Part shown: positions 1 through 6,752 of the stretch, piece by piece | How positions within the stretch are numbered: the stretch's first letter is position 1 | Layout: each line of letters starts with the position of its first letter | Source: Prevotella sp. CAG:485 | GTDB taxonomy: Bacteria > Bacteroidota > Bacteroidia > Bacteroidales > Muribaculaceae | DNA: 12,738 nt | Direction of reading: 5' to 3' | Assembly: GCA_000437495.1 (NCBI GenBank) | Contig: FR897855.1 | Location: 1-12,738, forward strand | Program-made: the position numbers and the translations under genes | The notes under the pieces: generated by a model | Told to the model about the DNA's origin: nothing | What the model saw: the letters and a program-made list of their open reading frames with translations, nothing else | Database searches by the model: none

Positions 1-28
1 AACATTTTTTGTTGAATGGGGTCTAAGA

Positions 29-65
29 GCAGAGGGGGAGTGCTGTAAGCACAATCCCCGTCTGC
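29..65 (-). terminator. Strong hairpin downstream of the ROK kinase gene
   Basis: Three stacked perfect stem segments are visible: GCAGA (29-33) with TCTGC (61-65), GGGGA (35-39) with TCCCC (55-59), and GTGC (40-43) with GCAC (49-52). They are separated only by small bulges around a 5-base loop. The hairpin lies 26 bases beyond the stop codon of the minus-strand kinase gene, where a transcription end is expected. Read on the minus strand it is followed by TCTTAGA rather than a clean U run, so it may be an mRNA 3'-end stabilising hairpin rather than a classical intrinsic terminator. Confidence 0.55.
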
Positions 66-90
66 ATAAGATTGGTCAAAACCGAGTCGG

Positions 91-1128
91 TCAGGCCTCT
101 TTGCTCTCATCTGAGGCCGGCACTTCGGCAACTGTGGGCACCGAAGAAATAGGTACTTCAGCACGGTATTTGGCCTCCCAGCCGAGCGCAGAGGCGCCGA
201 GCACAGCGGCGTCGCTTTCCTTCAGCTCGCTGAGGATGATTTTTGTCTTGCCGCGGAAGACGGGCATGAGCGCTTTCTCAAACTCTTCGCGAAGGGGTTT
301 GAGCAGCATTTCGCCGCTGCGAGCCAGACCGCCGAAGAGCACTATTGCCTGAGGTGAGGAGAAAGCTACGAAGTCGGCAAAAGCGTCGCCCAGCATCTTG
401 CCGGTGTATTCGAAAATCTCTTTGGCCATTTTGTCGCCCGTGGCAGCTGCCTCATACACATCTTTTGAGGTGATGTTTTCTATTTCGAGCTGACGGAGCG
501 AAGAGGGGTCAGTGCGTGTTTCCAGGAACTCGCGAGCTGTGCGAGCCACGCCGGTGGCAGAGCAGTAAGCCTCCAGACAGCCTGTGCGACCGCAACCGCA
601 GATGCGGCCGTTGTTGGGCTTGCGGATGACGTGTCCCAGCTCGCCGGCAAAACCATCGTGGCCGTAAACTAACTGCCCGTTGATGACGATGCCGGAGCCT
701 ACGCCGGTGCCGAGCGTTATCATGATGAAGTCGCGCATGCCGCGGGCGGCGCCGTAGGTCATTTCACCTAAGGCCGCAGCGTTGGCGTCGTTGGTAACAG
801 CCACCGGAATGCCCTTGAAAGCGGCGCTTACCTTAGATGCTATGGACAGCGTGCCTGACCACGGCAGGTTGGGCGCGTCAACTATCTCGCCGGTGTAATA
901 GTTTGCATTGGGAGCGCCAATGCCTATGCCCTGAATCTTGTCGACTGCTTCGTTGGCTTCCAGAAGCTTCATGATTTCTGCATGCAGCTCGGCAATGTAG
1001 TCATCGAAGTTATGATGTTTTGCCGTTTTGATGCTGCTTGAGGCCAGTACGTGGCCGCGGGCATCGACAATGCCGAATACAGTGTTGGTACCGCCTATAT
1101 CTATGCCCAATACATAAGGTTTGCTCAT
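91..1128 (-). CDS. ROK-family sugar kinase (glucokinase-like)
   Basis: Cytoplasmic ATP-dependent kinase of the ROK family, probably phosphorylating glucose or another hexose or amino sugar. The N-terminal phosphate-binding motif DIGGT is at residues 10-14. The catalytic Asp lies in TNDANAAALGE (D114). A glycine-rich segment LGTGVGSG covers about 139-146. The ROK signature follows, with His166 in GELGH and the zinc-binding Cys cluster CGCGRTGCLE (about 177-186). All of these are intact, so the enzyme should be active. There is no N-terminal helix-turn-helix, so it is a kinase and not a NagC/XylR-type ROK repressor. At 345 residues it is slightly long because of a roughly 25-residue Ala/Pro/Glu-rich tail. 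It starts 21 bases after the stop of the Crp-type regulator, so the two are probably co-transcribed. The exact sugar cannot be read from sequence. Confidence 0.9.
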   Translation of the reverse strand: MSKPYVLGIDIGGTNTVFGIVDARGHVLASSSIKTAKHHNFDDYIAELHAEIMKLLEANEAVDKIQGIGIGAPNANYYTGEIVDAPNLPWSGTLSIASKVSAAFKGIPVAVTNDANAAALGEMTYGAARGMRDFIMITLGTGVGSGIVINGQLVYGHDGFAGELGHVIRKPNNGRICGCGRTGCLEAYCSATGVARTAREFLETRTDPSSLRQLEIENITSKDVYEAAATGDKMAKEIFEYTGKMLGDAFADFVAFSSPQAIVLFGGLARSGEMLLKPLREEFEKALMPVFRGKTKIILSELKESDAAVLGASALGWEAKYRAEVPISSVPTVAEVPASDESKEA

Positions 1129-1149
1129 GGCTCTATTTTATTATTGTGT

Positions 1150-1836
1150 TTATCCGAATTTGGAAATTTTGCGTAACTGAGGTTCATTGATTATTTTTAT
1201 GCGCCGCCCGTCGACCACCAACAGCTTTTCGTTGACGAAATTGCTGAGAGTGCGTATGGCATTGCTTGTTGTCATATTCGACAGGTTGGCAAGGTCTTCG
1301 CGACTCATGTAAATCTTCAGGGTAGCCCCGTCATCTTCCAGACCATAGTTCTCGGCCAAAAGGAGAAGAGCCTCTGCCAGGCGCCCGCGGATGTGCTTTT
1401 GCGTCAGGTTTACTATCTTGGTGTCGGCCCCGCCCAGATTGCGGCTGAGCTCGTGGATGAAGAACATGGCAACATCAATGTTTGAGCGAATCAGCTGTTC
1501 AACCACTTTCAAAGGTACTGCGCCGATTACCGACGACTCAATGGCAGCGGCCGACGACACATAGCTTTCGCGGGCGAAATAGGCTCTGTAACCGAAAAAT
1601 TGCACCGGTCGGTGCAGCCTTAAAATCTGAATACGGTCGCAGATGCCGTTCTTATACTTTTTTACCTTTCCTTTGAGTAAGCACCAGAGATGTTCGGGTT
1701 CGTCGCCTTCGGCGTATATGATTTGGTTTTTTTTGTAATTATGGATCTGGAAGCCGGCAGCAAGCACCCGCTTCTCTTGTCTGGAAAGCACACTCCATAT
1801 CTCGCCCAGGTCTTGGGCGATGAGGTGCTGCAACAT
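1150..1836 (-). CDS. Crp/Fnr-family transcriptional regulator
   Basis: Cytoplasmic DNA-binding regulator. The N-terminal half is a cyclic-nucleotide-binding-like beta barrel, recognisable from IIYAEGDEPEHLWCLLKGKVKKY, followed by a long dimerisation helix. The C-terminal part is a winged helix-turn-helix with SREDLANLSNMTTSNAIRTL as the helix pair and LLVVDGRRIKII as the wing. The N-terminal four-cysteine arrangement of true Fnr is absent, so an oxygen-sensing iron-sulfur cluster is not expected. I prefer the ATG at 1836; an in-frame GTG at 1851 would add five residues. The gene lies immediately upstream of the ROK kinase on the same strand, so it may control that gene or be co-expressed with it (inference). 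A -7 box TAAATTTG lies upstream at 1877-1884. The ligand is unknown. Confidence 0.85.
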   Translation of the reverse strand: MLQHLIAQDLGEIWSVLSRQEKRVLAAGFQIHNYKKNQIIYAEGDEPEHLWCLLKGKVKKYKNGICDRIQILRLHRPVQFFGYRAYFARESYVSSAAAIESSVIGAVPLKVVEQLIRSNIDVAMFFIHELSRNLGGADTKIVNLTQKHIRGRLAEALLLLAENYGLEDDGATLKIYMSREDLANLSNMTTSNAIRTLSNFVNEKLLVVDGRRIKIINEPQLRKISKFG

Positions 1837-1876
1837 ACTTTTAACTATCACTATCTGACAATTATGTTTTAGAACA

Positions 1877-1884
1877 CAAATTTA
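1877..1884 (-). promoter_or_regulatory. -7 box of the crp-type/ROK operon promoter
   Basis: On the minus strand the sequence reads TAAATTTG, an exact match to the Bacteroidota -7 consensus TAnnTTTG. It would place the transcription start about 30-40 bases before the likely ATG at 1836. The nearest upstream TTG (CAA at 1908-1910 on the plus strand) is 23 bases away, longer than the usual 19-21, so the -33 element is weak or absent. Confidence 0.45.
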
Positions 1885-1932
1885 AAACATTTTTTTGAGA
1901 CAGAGACCAAAAAAGAGGGTAAAAAAACTCAA

Positions 1933-1959
1933 GCCGCCGAAAAAAGAGGAGGCGGCGGC
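1933..1959. other. GC-rich hairpin between the divergent crp-type and serC promoters
   Basis: GCCGCCG (1933-1939) pairs perfectly with CGGCGGC (1953-1959) around an A/G-rich 13-base loop. On the minus strand the stem is followed by TTGAG and seven T, which resembles an intrinsic terminator pointing toward the crp-type gene, yet no minus-strand gene lies upstream of it. It may stop antisense transcription from the serC side, insulate the two promoters, or be a protein-binding palindrome. Function not established. Confidence 0.4.
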
Positions 1960-1988
1960 AGTCAGGCTCAAAAAAAAGCTGAAAAAGA

Positions 1989-2019
1989 TTGTAGGTGTGG
2001 CAGATTCTTTATATCTTTG
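1989..2019 (+). promoter_or_regulatory. serCA promoter
   Basis: TTG (1989-1991), a 20-base spacer and TATCTTTG (2012-2019) match the Bacteroidota vegetative promoter (TTG at -33, TAnnTTTG at -7). Transcription should start near 2024-2027, giving an A-rich leader of about 87 bases before the serC ATG at 2113. No Shine-Dalgarno sequence is seen in that leader, as is usual in this phylum. Confidence 0.7.
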
Positions 2020-2112
2020 CGCCAAATATCATAGTTGATTTCATAATGAAACCGACGAGTGATATAGAGAACGCCAATTAACCTAAAGCAATACGCAATA
2101 AAGAATCAAAAC

Positions 2113-3180
2113 ATGAAAAAGCACAATTTTTATGCAGGGCCGAGCATCCTGTCGCCCTTCACAATCAAGAAGACGGCTGAGGCCGTAATCGACTTTGCGG
2201 GCACTGGCTTGAGCATACTTGAAGTAAGCCACCGCAGCAAGGAGTTTCAGGCAGTAGTAGACGAAGCTACCGAGCTGGTAAAGGAACTTCTTCAGCTTCC
2301 GGAAGGCTATCACGTGCTGTTCCTGGGCGGCGGTGCCAGCACTCAGTTCGCCATGGTTCCCTACAACATGCTGCAGACAAAAGCTGCATACCTCGACACC
2401 GGCACATGGGCTAACAAAGCCATCAAAGAGGCCAAACTCTTCGGCGAGGTTGACGTAGTGGCATCTTCAAAAGCATCTAACTACAACTACATACCGAAGG
2501 ATTTCGTTATCCCCACGGATGCCGATTACTTCCACTATACATCGAACAACACCATCTACGGCACCGAACTCCGCAAGACTCCGGAATGCCCCATACCGAT
2601 GGTTTGCGACATGAGCTCCGACATCTTCAGCCGCGTGTTCGACGCATCGAAATACAGCCTCATCTACGGCGGCGCACAGAAGAACCTGGCTCCCGCCGGC
2701 GTAACCTTCGTCATCGTTAAGGAAGACGCTCTGGGCAAGGTAACCCGCGCTATCCCCACAATGCTCAACTATGAGACGCACATCAAGAAGGGTTCCATGT
2801 TCAACACTCCTCCGGTGCTTCCCATCTACTCGGCTCTGATGACTCTGCGTTATTACAAAGAGCAGGGTGGCGTTGCCGCTCTCGAGAAATTCGACCTCGA
2901 AAAGGCTGCCAAGCTGTATGAGGAAATCGACCGCAACAAACTCTTCATGGGCACAGTGGCTGAGGAAGACCGCTCAATCATGAACGTTTGCTTCGTAATG
3001 AAACCCGACTATGCCGAACTGGAGCAGGACTTCTTCAACTTCGCTACCGAAAGAGGTATGGTAGGTATCAAGGGCCACCGCAGCGTAGGCGGCTTCCGCG
3101 CATCGCTTTACAATGCACTTCCCATGGAGAGCGTTGAGGCTCTGGTTAACTGCATGAAGGAATACGAAGCCAAGCACTAA
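2113..3180 (+). CDS. serC: Phosphoserine aminotransferase
   Basis: PLP-dependent class V aminotransferase that converts 3-phosphohydroxypyruvate and glutamate into O-phosphoserine and 2-oxoglutarate. This is the second step of serine biosynthesis; the enzyme can also serve pyridoxal-phosphate synthesis. The N-terminus KKHNFYAGPSILS is the typical SerC opening. FLGGGASTQFAMVPYN (about 70-85) is the phosphate/PLP loop. D166 in CDMSSD contacts the pyridine ring, and Lys190 in YGGAQKNLAPAG is the Schiff-base lysine. The C-terminus carries KGHRSVGGFRASLYNA, the substrate-binding segment. At 355 residues it has the normal family length and no defects. serA follows after 26 bases, so the two genes form an operon running from the promoter at 1989-2019 to the terminator at 4168-4210. 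Confidence 0.96.
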   Translation: MKKHNFYAGPSILSPFTIKKTAEAVIDFAGTGLSILEVSHRSKEFQAVVDEATELVKELLQLPEGYHVLFLGGGASTQFAMVPYNMLQTKAAYLDTGTWANKAIKEAKLFGEVDVVASSKASNYNYIPKDFVIPTDADYFHYTSNNTIYGTELRKTPECPIPMVCDMSSDIFSRVFDASKYSLIYGGAQKNLAPAGVTFVIVKEDALGKVTRAIPTMLNYETHIKKGSMFNTPPVLPIYSALMTLRYYKEQGGVAALEKFDLEKAAKLYEEIDRNKLFMGTVAEEDRSIMNVCFVMKPDYAELEQDFFNFATERGMVGIKGHRSVGGFRASLYNALPMESVEALVNCMKEYEAKH

Positions 3181-3206
3181 TTCATCACCAATAAAATCAG
3201 AAAGCA

Positions 3207-4124
3207 ATGAAGATACTCGTTTTCACCGAGAAACCGTTTGCTCCGGCCGCTGTAAAAGCTATTGCCAACACCGTTGACACAGCAGGCGCAGACCTGGAAG
3301 TGGTAGAACAGGGCACACGTCAGGATCTTCTGAAAGCTGTGGCTGAGGCTGAGGGTCTGATAGTTCGTTCCGACAAAATCGACGCCGAAGTTATGGCAGC
3401 CGCTCCCAAGCTGAAAGTTATTGTTCGTGCCGGCGCAGGCTACGACAATATCGACCTTGCCGCCGCCACCGAACGCGGCATCGTAGTGATGAACACTCCG
3501 GGTCAGAACTCCAACGCTGTTGCCGAGCTGGTATTCGGCATGTTGGTGTTCATGGCACGCAACCGCTACAACGGCAAGAGCGGTTCAGAGCTGAAGGGCA
3601 AGACCTTAGGCATCTACGCTTTCGGTCAGGTGGGCCGCAACGTGGCTCGCATAGCCAAGGGCTTCGGCATGCAGGTAACTGCACTCGACCTCTTCGTACC
3701 CGACGACAAGATTGAGTGTGAGGGCGTTAAGCCGCTGCATTCTCCCGAAGAGCTCTTCTCGCAGAATCAGTATGTATCGCTGCATATCCCCGCAACTCCC
3801 AAGACCCGTAATTCCATCGGCTATGACCTGTGCATGCTGATGCCGAAGAATGGCGTACTCATCAACACTGCCCGCAAGGAAGTGATTGACGAAGAGGGAC
3901 TGCTGAAAGCACTCGAAGAACGCAGCGACCTGCGTTACATCTCCGACATCAAACCCGACCGTGCCGAAGAGTTCGAGAAACGTTTTGCCGACCGTGTATT
4001 CTTCACTCCCAAGAAGATGGGTGCCCAGACCGCCGAGGCAAACTTCAACGCCGGTGTTGCCGCTGCTGAGCAGGTAATTGCTTATCTGCGCGACGGCTGG
4101 AACAAATTCCAGGTCAACAAATAG
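3207..4124 (+). CDS. serA: D-3-phosphoglycerate dehydrogenase, short form lacking the ACT domain
   Basis: NAD(P)-dependent 2-hydroxyacid dehydrogenase that oxidises 3-phosphoglycerate to 3-phosphohydroxypyruvate, the substrate of the neighbouring SerC. RAGAGYDNID (about 74-83) is the substrate-binding signature. The nucleotide-binding turn is GIYAFGQVGRNVA (about 135-147). The catalytic Arg lies in NTARKEVID (R223). The protein has 305 residues and ends after the catalytic domain, so there is no ACT or intervening domain for serine feedback. The usual His of the TPHxG motif is replaced: the sequence reads FTPKKMGAQTAEA (K269/K270), and the partner Glu is not obvious. This fits the short, Lys-using PGDH class described from Entamoeba and found in Bacteroidetes (family knowledge, recalled and not searched). 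The stop is TAG. Confidence 0.93.
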   Translation: MKILVFTEKPFAPAAVKAIANTVDTAGADLEVVEQGTRQDLLKAVAEAEGLIVRSDKIDAEVMAAAPKLKVIVRAGAGYDNIDLAAATERGIVVMNTPGQNSNAVAELVFGMLVFMARNRYNGKSGSELKGKTLGIYAFGQVGRNVARIAKGFGMQVTALDLFVPDDKIECEGVKPLHSPEELFSQNQYVSLHIPATPKTRNSIGYDLCMLMPKNGVLINTARKEVIDEEGLLKALEERSDLRYISDIKPDRAEEFEKRFADRVFFTPKKMGAQTAEANFNAGVAAAEQVIAYLRDGWNKFQVNK

Positions 4125-4167
4125 TCTGCCTATAGGTACATATAAGATTAAAGTTAGATTAAAAGAA

Positions 4168-4210
4168 AATTAGCGGGCGTTCCGGACAAAGCCGGGTGCG
4201 TCCGCTAATT
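4168..4210 (+). terminator. Intrinsic terminator of serCA
   Basis: AATTAGCGGGCG (4168-4179) pairs with CGTCCGCTAATT (4199-4210), 12 bp with one G-T wobble. An inner CCGG/CCGG stem sits in the loop. It lies about 45 bases after the serA stop and is followed by CGTTATTTAT, a modest T-rich tail. The stem's symmetric A/T flanks would also let it work on the minus strand. Between it and 4407 I see no gene, only two small hairpins just before the efflux gene start. Confidence 0.7.
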
Positions 4211-4407
4211 CGTTATTTATCAACGATATACGATAAAGATAAAAGCAGGCAAGCGGATGAGAGGATATTATTGGGTTATGGAGTAGAGTAGATGTAAGGG
4301 GCTTTTGCGGAAAGACTAAAGAGGAGGTAATCGATGCAACCAATGAGCTGGACCAAGTGTTAATCTTTAATAAGATTGTGGCACAAAAGAGCCACGTTTG
4401 ATTAACT

Positions 4408-4974
4408 ATGAGAAACCTGTCATGAACAATATTGTTGTTAGCGGGAGCATGTGCGCTGACCCTTGCGGCCGAATCCCCGCATACTAAGTCGAGTGAGAGA
4501 CTTGCCATGGCCGATACCTTGATGAGTCTGCCTGAGATGGCAGATACCCTCAAGGCCGATACCATAAGTCAGATTTTACCCCAAGAGCAAACCCTGGAAA
4601 GCTGGAAATATGAGGCACCTGCAGAGATGCCCGACCCCTCGGTGCAAGGATGGTGGAAAGGCTTCCATGACCCCCTGCTCGACACATTGATTTCTGTGGC
4701 TGTGCATAACAACTATGACATACGCATGGCTGCCCGCAGAATAGAGCTGAACCAATTAGGACTGAAATCCGTGAGAAGTGCCTATTTCCCCACCATCGGC
4801 GCAGAAGCCGGATGGAACGGCAGCCGCACATCGGCAGATATGGGTCGCACACACGGCATATCAACCCACGGCAACTATTTCAACTTAGGGCTGAATGCCT
4901 CATGGGAGATAGACGTGTTCGGACGCGTGTGGAAAACCCAGGCGCGGATGACCCCTGGGTTTTCCAAGGACTAA
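4408..4974 (+). pseudogene. Broken TolC/NodT-family outer-membrane efflux protein gene (N-terminal fragment with early stop)
   Basis: N-terminal third of an outer-membrane channel of the RND efflux type (OEP/NodT family; full-length members have about 450-500 residues). Recognisable family segments are QGWWKGFHDPLLDTLISVAVHNNYD, the helical AARRIELNQLGLKSVRSAYFPTIGAEAGW and LNASWEIDVFGRVWK, which normally lead into the first coiled-coil hairpin. Two lesions are visible. First, the natural start at 4408 reads MRNLS then TGA (4423-4425), then TILLLAGACALTLAA, so a good signal peptide is cut at codon 6; the open frame resumes only with a TTG at 4432. Second, homology ends at about 4935, inside the inverted repeat 4930-4966, and the frame stops at 4972-4974 beside the integrase gene. 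No remaining C-terminal part is in the window. Two short hairpins (4362-4377; 4378-4395) precede the start. The product cannot form a channel. Confidence 0.8.
4930..4966. repeat. Perfect 13-bp inverted repeat at the efflux-gene/integrase junction
   Basis: TGGAAAACCCAGG (4930-4942) and CCTGGGTTTTCCA (4954-4966) are perfect inverted copies around an 11-base spacer. The left arm lies where efflux-gene homology ends; the right arm ends 4 bases before the integrase stop codon at 4971. It could be the integrase terminator, although no T run follows on the minus strand. It could also be a recombinase core site (two inverted arms round a spacer), or a duplication made when the efflux gene was cut. 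I favour a recombination-related role but cannot prove it. Confidence 0.6.
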
Positions 4975-6299
4975 GCAGCCTTTTCTTTTTCCTTCGGGGC
5001 GCTCGCTTTCTTCGGGCGTCCTCGTTTTTTCTTCTGAGCCTCAATCAGAGGCTTCTCGCGGTAGTCTATGCCGTAGAGAACGTAATCAAGGACGCGACGA
5101 TTGGCGAGGTCAATCTTTGACGTGTCGCGCTCCACATAGATGTCAAGCACCGAGTTTTGTGCATGGCCCAGGCCGATGTCGATAGTGCCGTCGGCATTAT
5201 CGAGTTTGGCGGCTATCGTGGCCCATGTGTGACGCGCCCAGTACATCGTAAAGTCGGGGACCTCAACCTCCTCGTCCTTACGATTTTTGTTAATATGCGT
5301 GCATATCTTGTGGAGCGCTTTCGACAGTTTATCGTTGAAGTTGCGGTAGTCGCGTCCTTCCGCAAATTCGAGCATCAGTTCCTCGCCGGAATACTTTTCG
5401 ATGATTGCCTGCATCTCCGGTTCGATTTTCAGCGACATGGGGATGCCGGTTTTGGTGCGCCGCCACTCAACACGACCATTGATGGGCTTAGGAAGAGAGC
5501 AGAGGTCTACGGTATTGAGACCGCGCAACATGAACGAAAGCACGAAGAAGTCGCGGTGCCGCTCCATCCACGGCTCCAAGTTCTGCGCAAAAACAATCTT
5601 GCGCAGTGCTTCGACGCTCATATTGCGTTTTGCCGTCGGATTGGTCTTGATGCGGTAGCGGCGGTAAGGGTTGCGGTCGAGCACTTCGTGGTCGATGGCA
5701 TAGTTGATGACCGCTTTCAGGTTAGCGTGGTGCATCCTGCGTCCGTTGGGCTTCGGTGCATCGACAGCGAGGAACTTGTCGAAGTCCTCAATCCATGCCA
5801 TGTTGATGTCCGAGAAGTGCAGATGGGCGGCTTCTTCACTGCCGAGCCATGCCTCGATGCGGCGCCAAGTGACGCGATACATTTCAGCTGTACGCTCTCG
5901 GAGACCCTTGTTCTCAATGTAGCGAGTGAAGAATTTCGCTACCGTATTCGGGTCTTCCTTTTTCGGCTCAACCTTTTCTACTTTCTTCGGACAGAGTACT
6001 TCTTTGACGGCATTTTTGATTTCAGTTGCCGTCATGGCTCCAAGGCCACCGGGGCGATTGATAAGGTCATTGATGATGTCCGTTATCTCCACGCGGCGGC
6101 GAGCGATAATCTGATTGTAGGAAGCACGGTTTGGGTGTTTTAAGACCTTCTCACCATTGGCATCCCATTGGTCGGGAGTAAGGTTGATGTTGAGAGGCAG
6201 TAGCGCAGTTCGACGCTGGTGTCCGATTGACACTTTTAGAGGAGCGGCAGCTCCCACTTTGACTGCTCGGCAGTCGAGGATGAATTTTACAGTTGCCAT
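4971..6299 (-). CDS. Tyrosine recombinase/integrase (Bacteroidetes phage/transposon type)
   Basis: Site-specific DNA recombinase of 442 residues. The N-terminal arm-type DNA-binding domain covers about 1-95 (LKVSIGHQRRTALLPLNINLTPDQW). The SAM-like core-binding domain covers about 115-215 (TVAKFFTRYIENKGLRERTAEMYR). The catalytic domain covers about 225-410. Catalytic residues seen are R259 (MLRGLNTVDL), K283 (RRTKTG), R356 and H357 (YWARHTWAT), H379 (GLGHAQ) and the nucleophile Y388 (DIYVERD). The first His of the HxxR motif is Tyr353, a change often seen in Bacteroidetes integrases. The tail 420-442 is Lys-rich with an AT-hook-like KKRGRPKK, which could add minor-groove binding. The gene looks intact. 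It converges with the efflux-gene fragment and lies between a 13-bp inverted repeat and tRNA-Ser. No excisionase or cargo gene is present. The start ATG at 6299 agrees with the beginning of the arm domain. Confidence 0.92.
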   Translation of the reverse strand: MATVKFILDCRAVKVGAAAPLKVSIGHQRRTALLPLNINLTPDQWDANGEKVLKHPNRASYNQIIARRRVEITDIINDLINRPGGLGAMTATEIKNAVKEVLCPKKVEKVEPKKEDPNTVAKFFTRYIENKGLRERTAEMYRVTWRRIEAWLGSEEAAHLHFSDINMAWIEDFDKFLAVDAPKPNGRRMHHANLKAVINYAIDHEVLDRNPYRRYRIKTNPTAKRNMSVEALRKIVFAQNLEPWMERHRDFFVLSFMLRGLNTVDLCSLPKPINGRVEWRRTKTGIPMSLKIEPEMQAIIEKYSGEELMLEFAEGRDYRNFNDKLSKALHKICTHINKNRKDEEVEVPDFTMYWARHTWATIAAKLDNADGTIDIGLGHAQNSVLDIYVERDTSKIDLANRRVLDYVLYGIDYREKPLIEAQKKKRGRPKKASAPKEKEKAA

Positions 6300-6347
6300 G
6301 GCCCAAAAATTCGCCTCGAATTACGTCATTTTTGCTGATTTTGGCGA

Positions 6348-6386
6348 TTTGCACGCAAATGATTTGCGTGCAATTTGCGTGCAATT
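6348..6386. repeat. Three copies of TTTGCGTGCAA upstream of the integrase
   Basis: One inverted copy (TTTGCACGCAAA, 6348-6359) is followed by two direct copies of TTTGCGTGCAA (6363-6373 and 6374-6384) spaced exactly 11 bp, about one helical turn. The group lies 49-85 bases upstream of the integrase start. Such phased repeats would suit integrase arm-type sites, a directionality-factor site or an autoregulatory operator. No Bacteroidota -7 box was found near the integrase, so the promoter is not located. Confidence 0.65.
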
Positions 6387-6481
6387 CTCTGCAAGCATCG
6401 TTTTTTTATCGCTTTTTTTAGGAAAATTTCGGCAAGTTTCGGCTTTTTTTTTATAGCCATTTGCGGCTTTAGGATAAAAGG

Positions 6482-6527
6482 AAAACGCTGACTGACGACT
6501 CTTAAAATGTCTATCTGTCAGCGTTTT
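6482..6527 (-). terminator. 11-bp perfect hairpin downstream of tRNA-Ser
   Basis: AAAACGCTGAC (6482-6492) pairs perfectly with GTCAGCGTTTT (6517-6527) around a 24-base loop. It begins 7 bases past the mature tRNA 3' end. Read on the minus strand, the stem ends in TTTT followed by CCTTTT, so it can act as an intrinsic terminator for the tRNA transcript. The long loop is unusual, and the position between tRNA and integrase also allows a role at an attachment region. Confidence 0.6.
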
Positions 6528-6533
6528 ACCTTG

Positions 6534-6621
6534 CGGAGCGACCGAGATTCGAACTCGGGATACGCTTTTGGCGTATACACGCTTTCCAGGCGTGCCTCTT
6601 AAGCCACTCGAGCATCGCTCC
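6534..6621 (-). tRNA. tRNA-Ser (anticodon GGA)
   Basis: An 88-base class II tRNA on the minus strand. The acceptor stem GGAGCGA pairs with TCGCTCC, with discriminator G (6534). The anticodon arm CACGC-CTGGAAA-GCGTG gives anticodon GGA, reading serine UCC/UCU. The long variable arm TACGC-CAAAA-GCGTA is typical of tRNA-Ser. The T arm is CCGAG-TTCGAAT-CTCGG. CCA is not encoded; the next bases read CAA. All stems pair perfectly, so the gene is intact despite the nearby integrase. tRNA 3' ends are common integrase targets, but no second copy of this 3' end occurs in the window. Confidence 0.96.
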
Positions 6622-6672
6622 TGTTGGGTCTGAATAGGGGAGTTGACACGGGGTGTCTCCCTTTTGACGGTG

Positions 6673-6702
6673 CAAAGTTAGTGATTTTATTTTATATGGC
6701 AA
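6673..6702 (-). promoter_or_regulatory. Promoter of tRNA-Ser
   Basis: On the minus strand, TTG (6702-6700), a 19-base spacer and TAACTTTG (6680-6673) match the Bacteroidota -33/-7 consensus. Transcription would start about 45 bases upstream of the mature tRNA 5' end, leaving a short precursor leader that contains an imperfect GGGA/GACAC hairpin. Confidence 0.7.
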
Positions 6703-6752
6703 GTGGTTTGGAATTTTTTTTGTAATTTCGCAGTTGAATTTTGTTATAATCC

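Noticed and set aside
2467..2781. Minus-strand open frame opposite serC
   Set aside because: Antisense shadow of a highly conserved enzyme gene with no independent signals.
5157..6143. 328-codon plus-strand open frame opposite the integrase
   Set aside because: It lies antisense to a clear integrase with all catalytic motifs and has no recognisable domain or start signals; a codon-bias shadow.
6576..6597. Similarity between the tRNA-Ser anticodon region (CTTTCCAGGCG) and the junction repeat arms (TTTTCCA, CCAGGCG) as att sites
   Set aside because: Only 6-8 matching bases in differing arrangements, which is within chance for this length; no extended identity.
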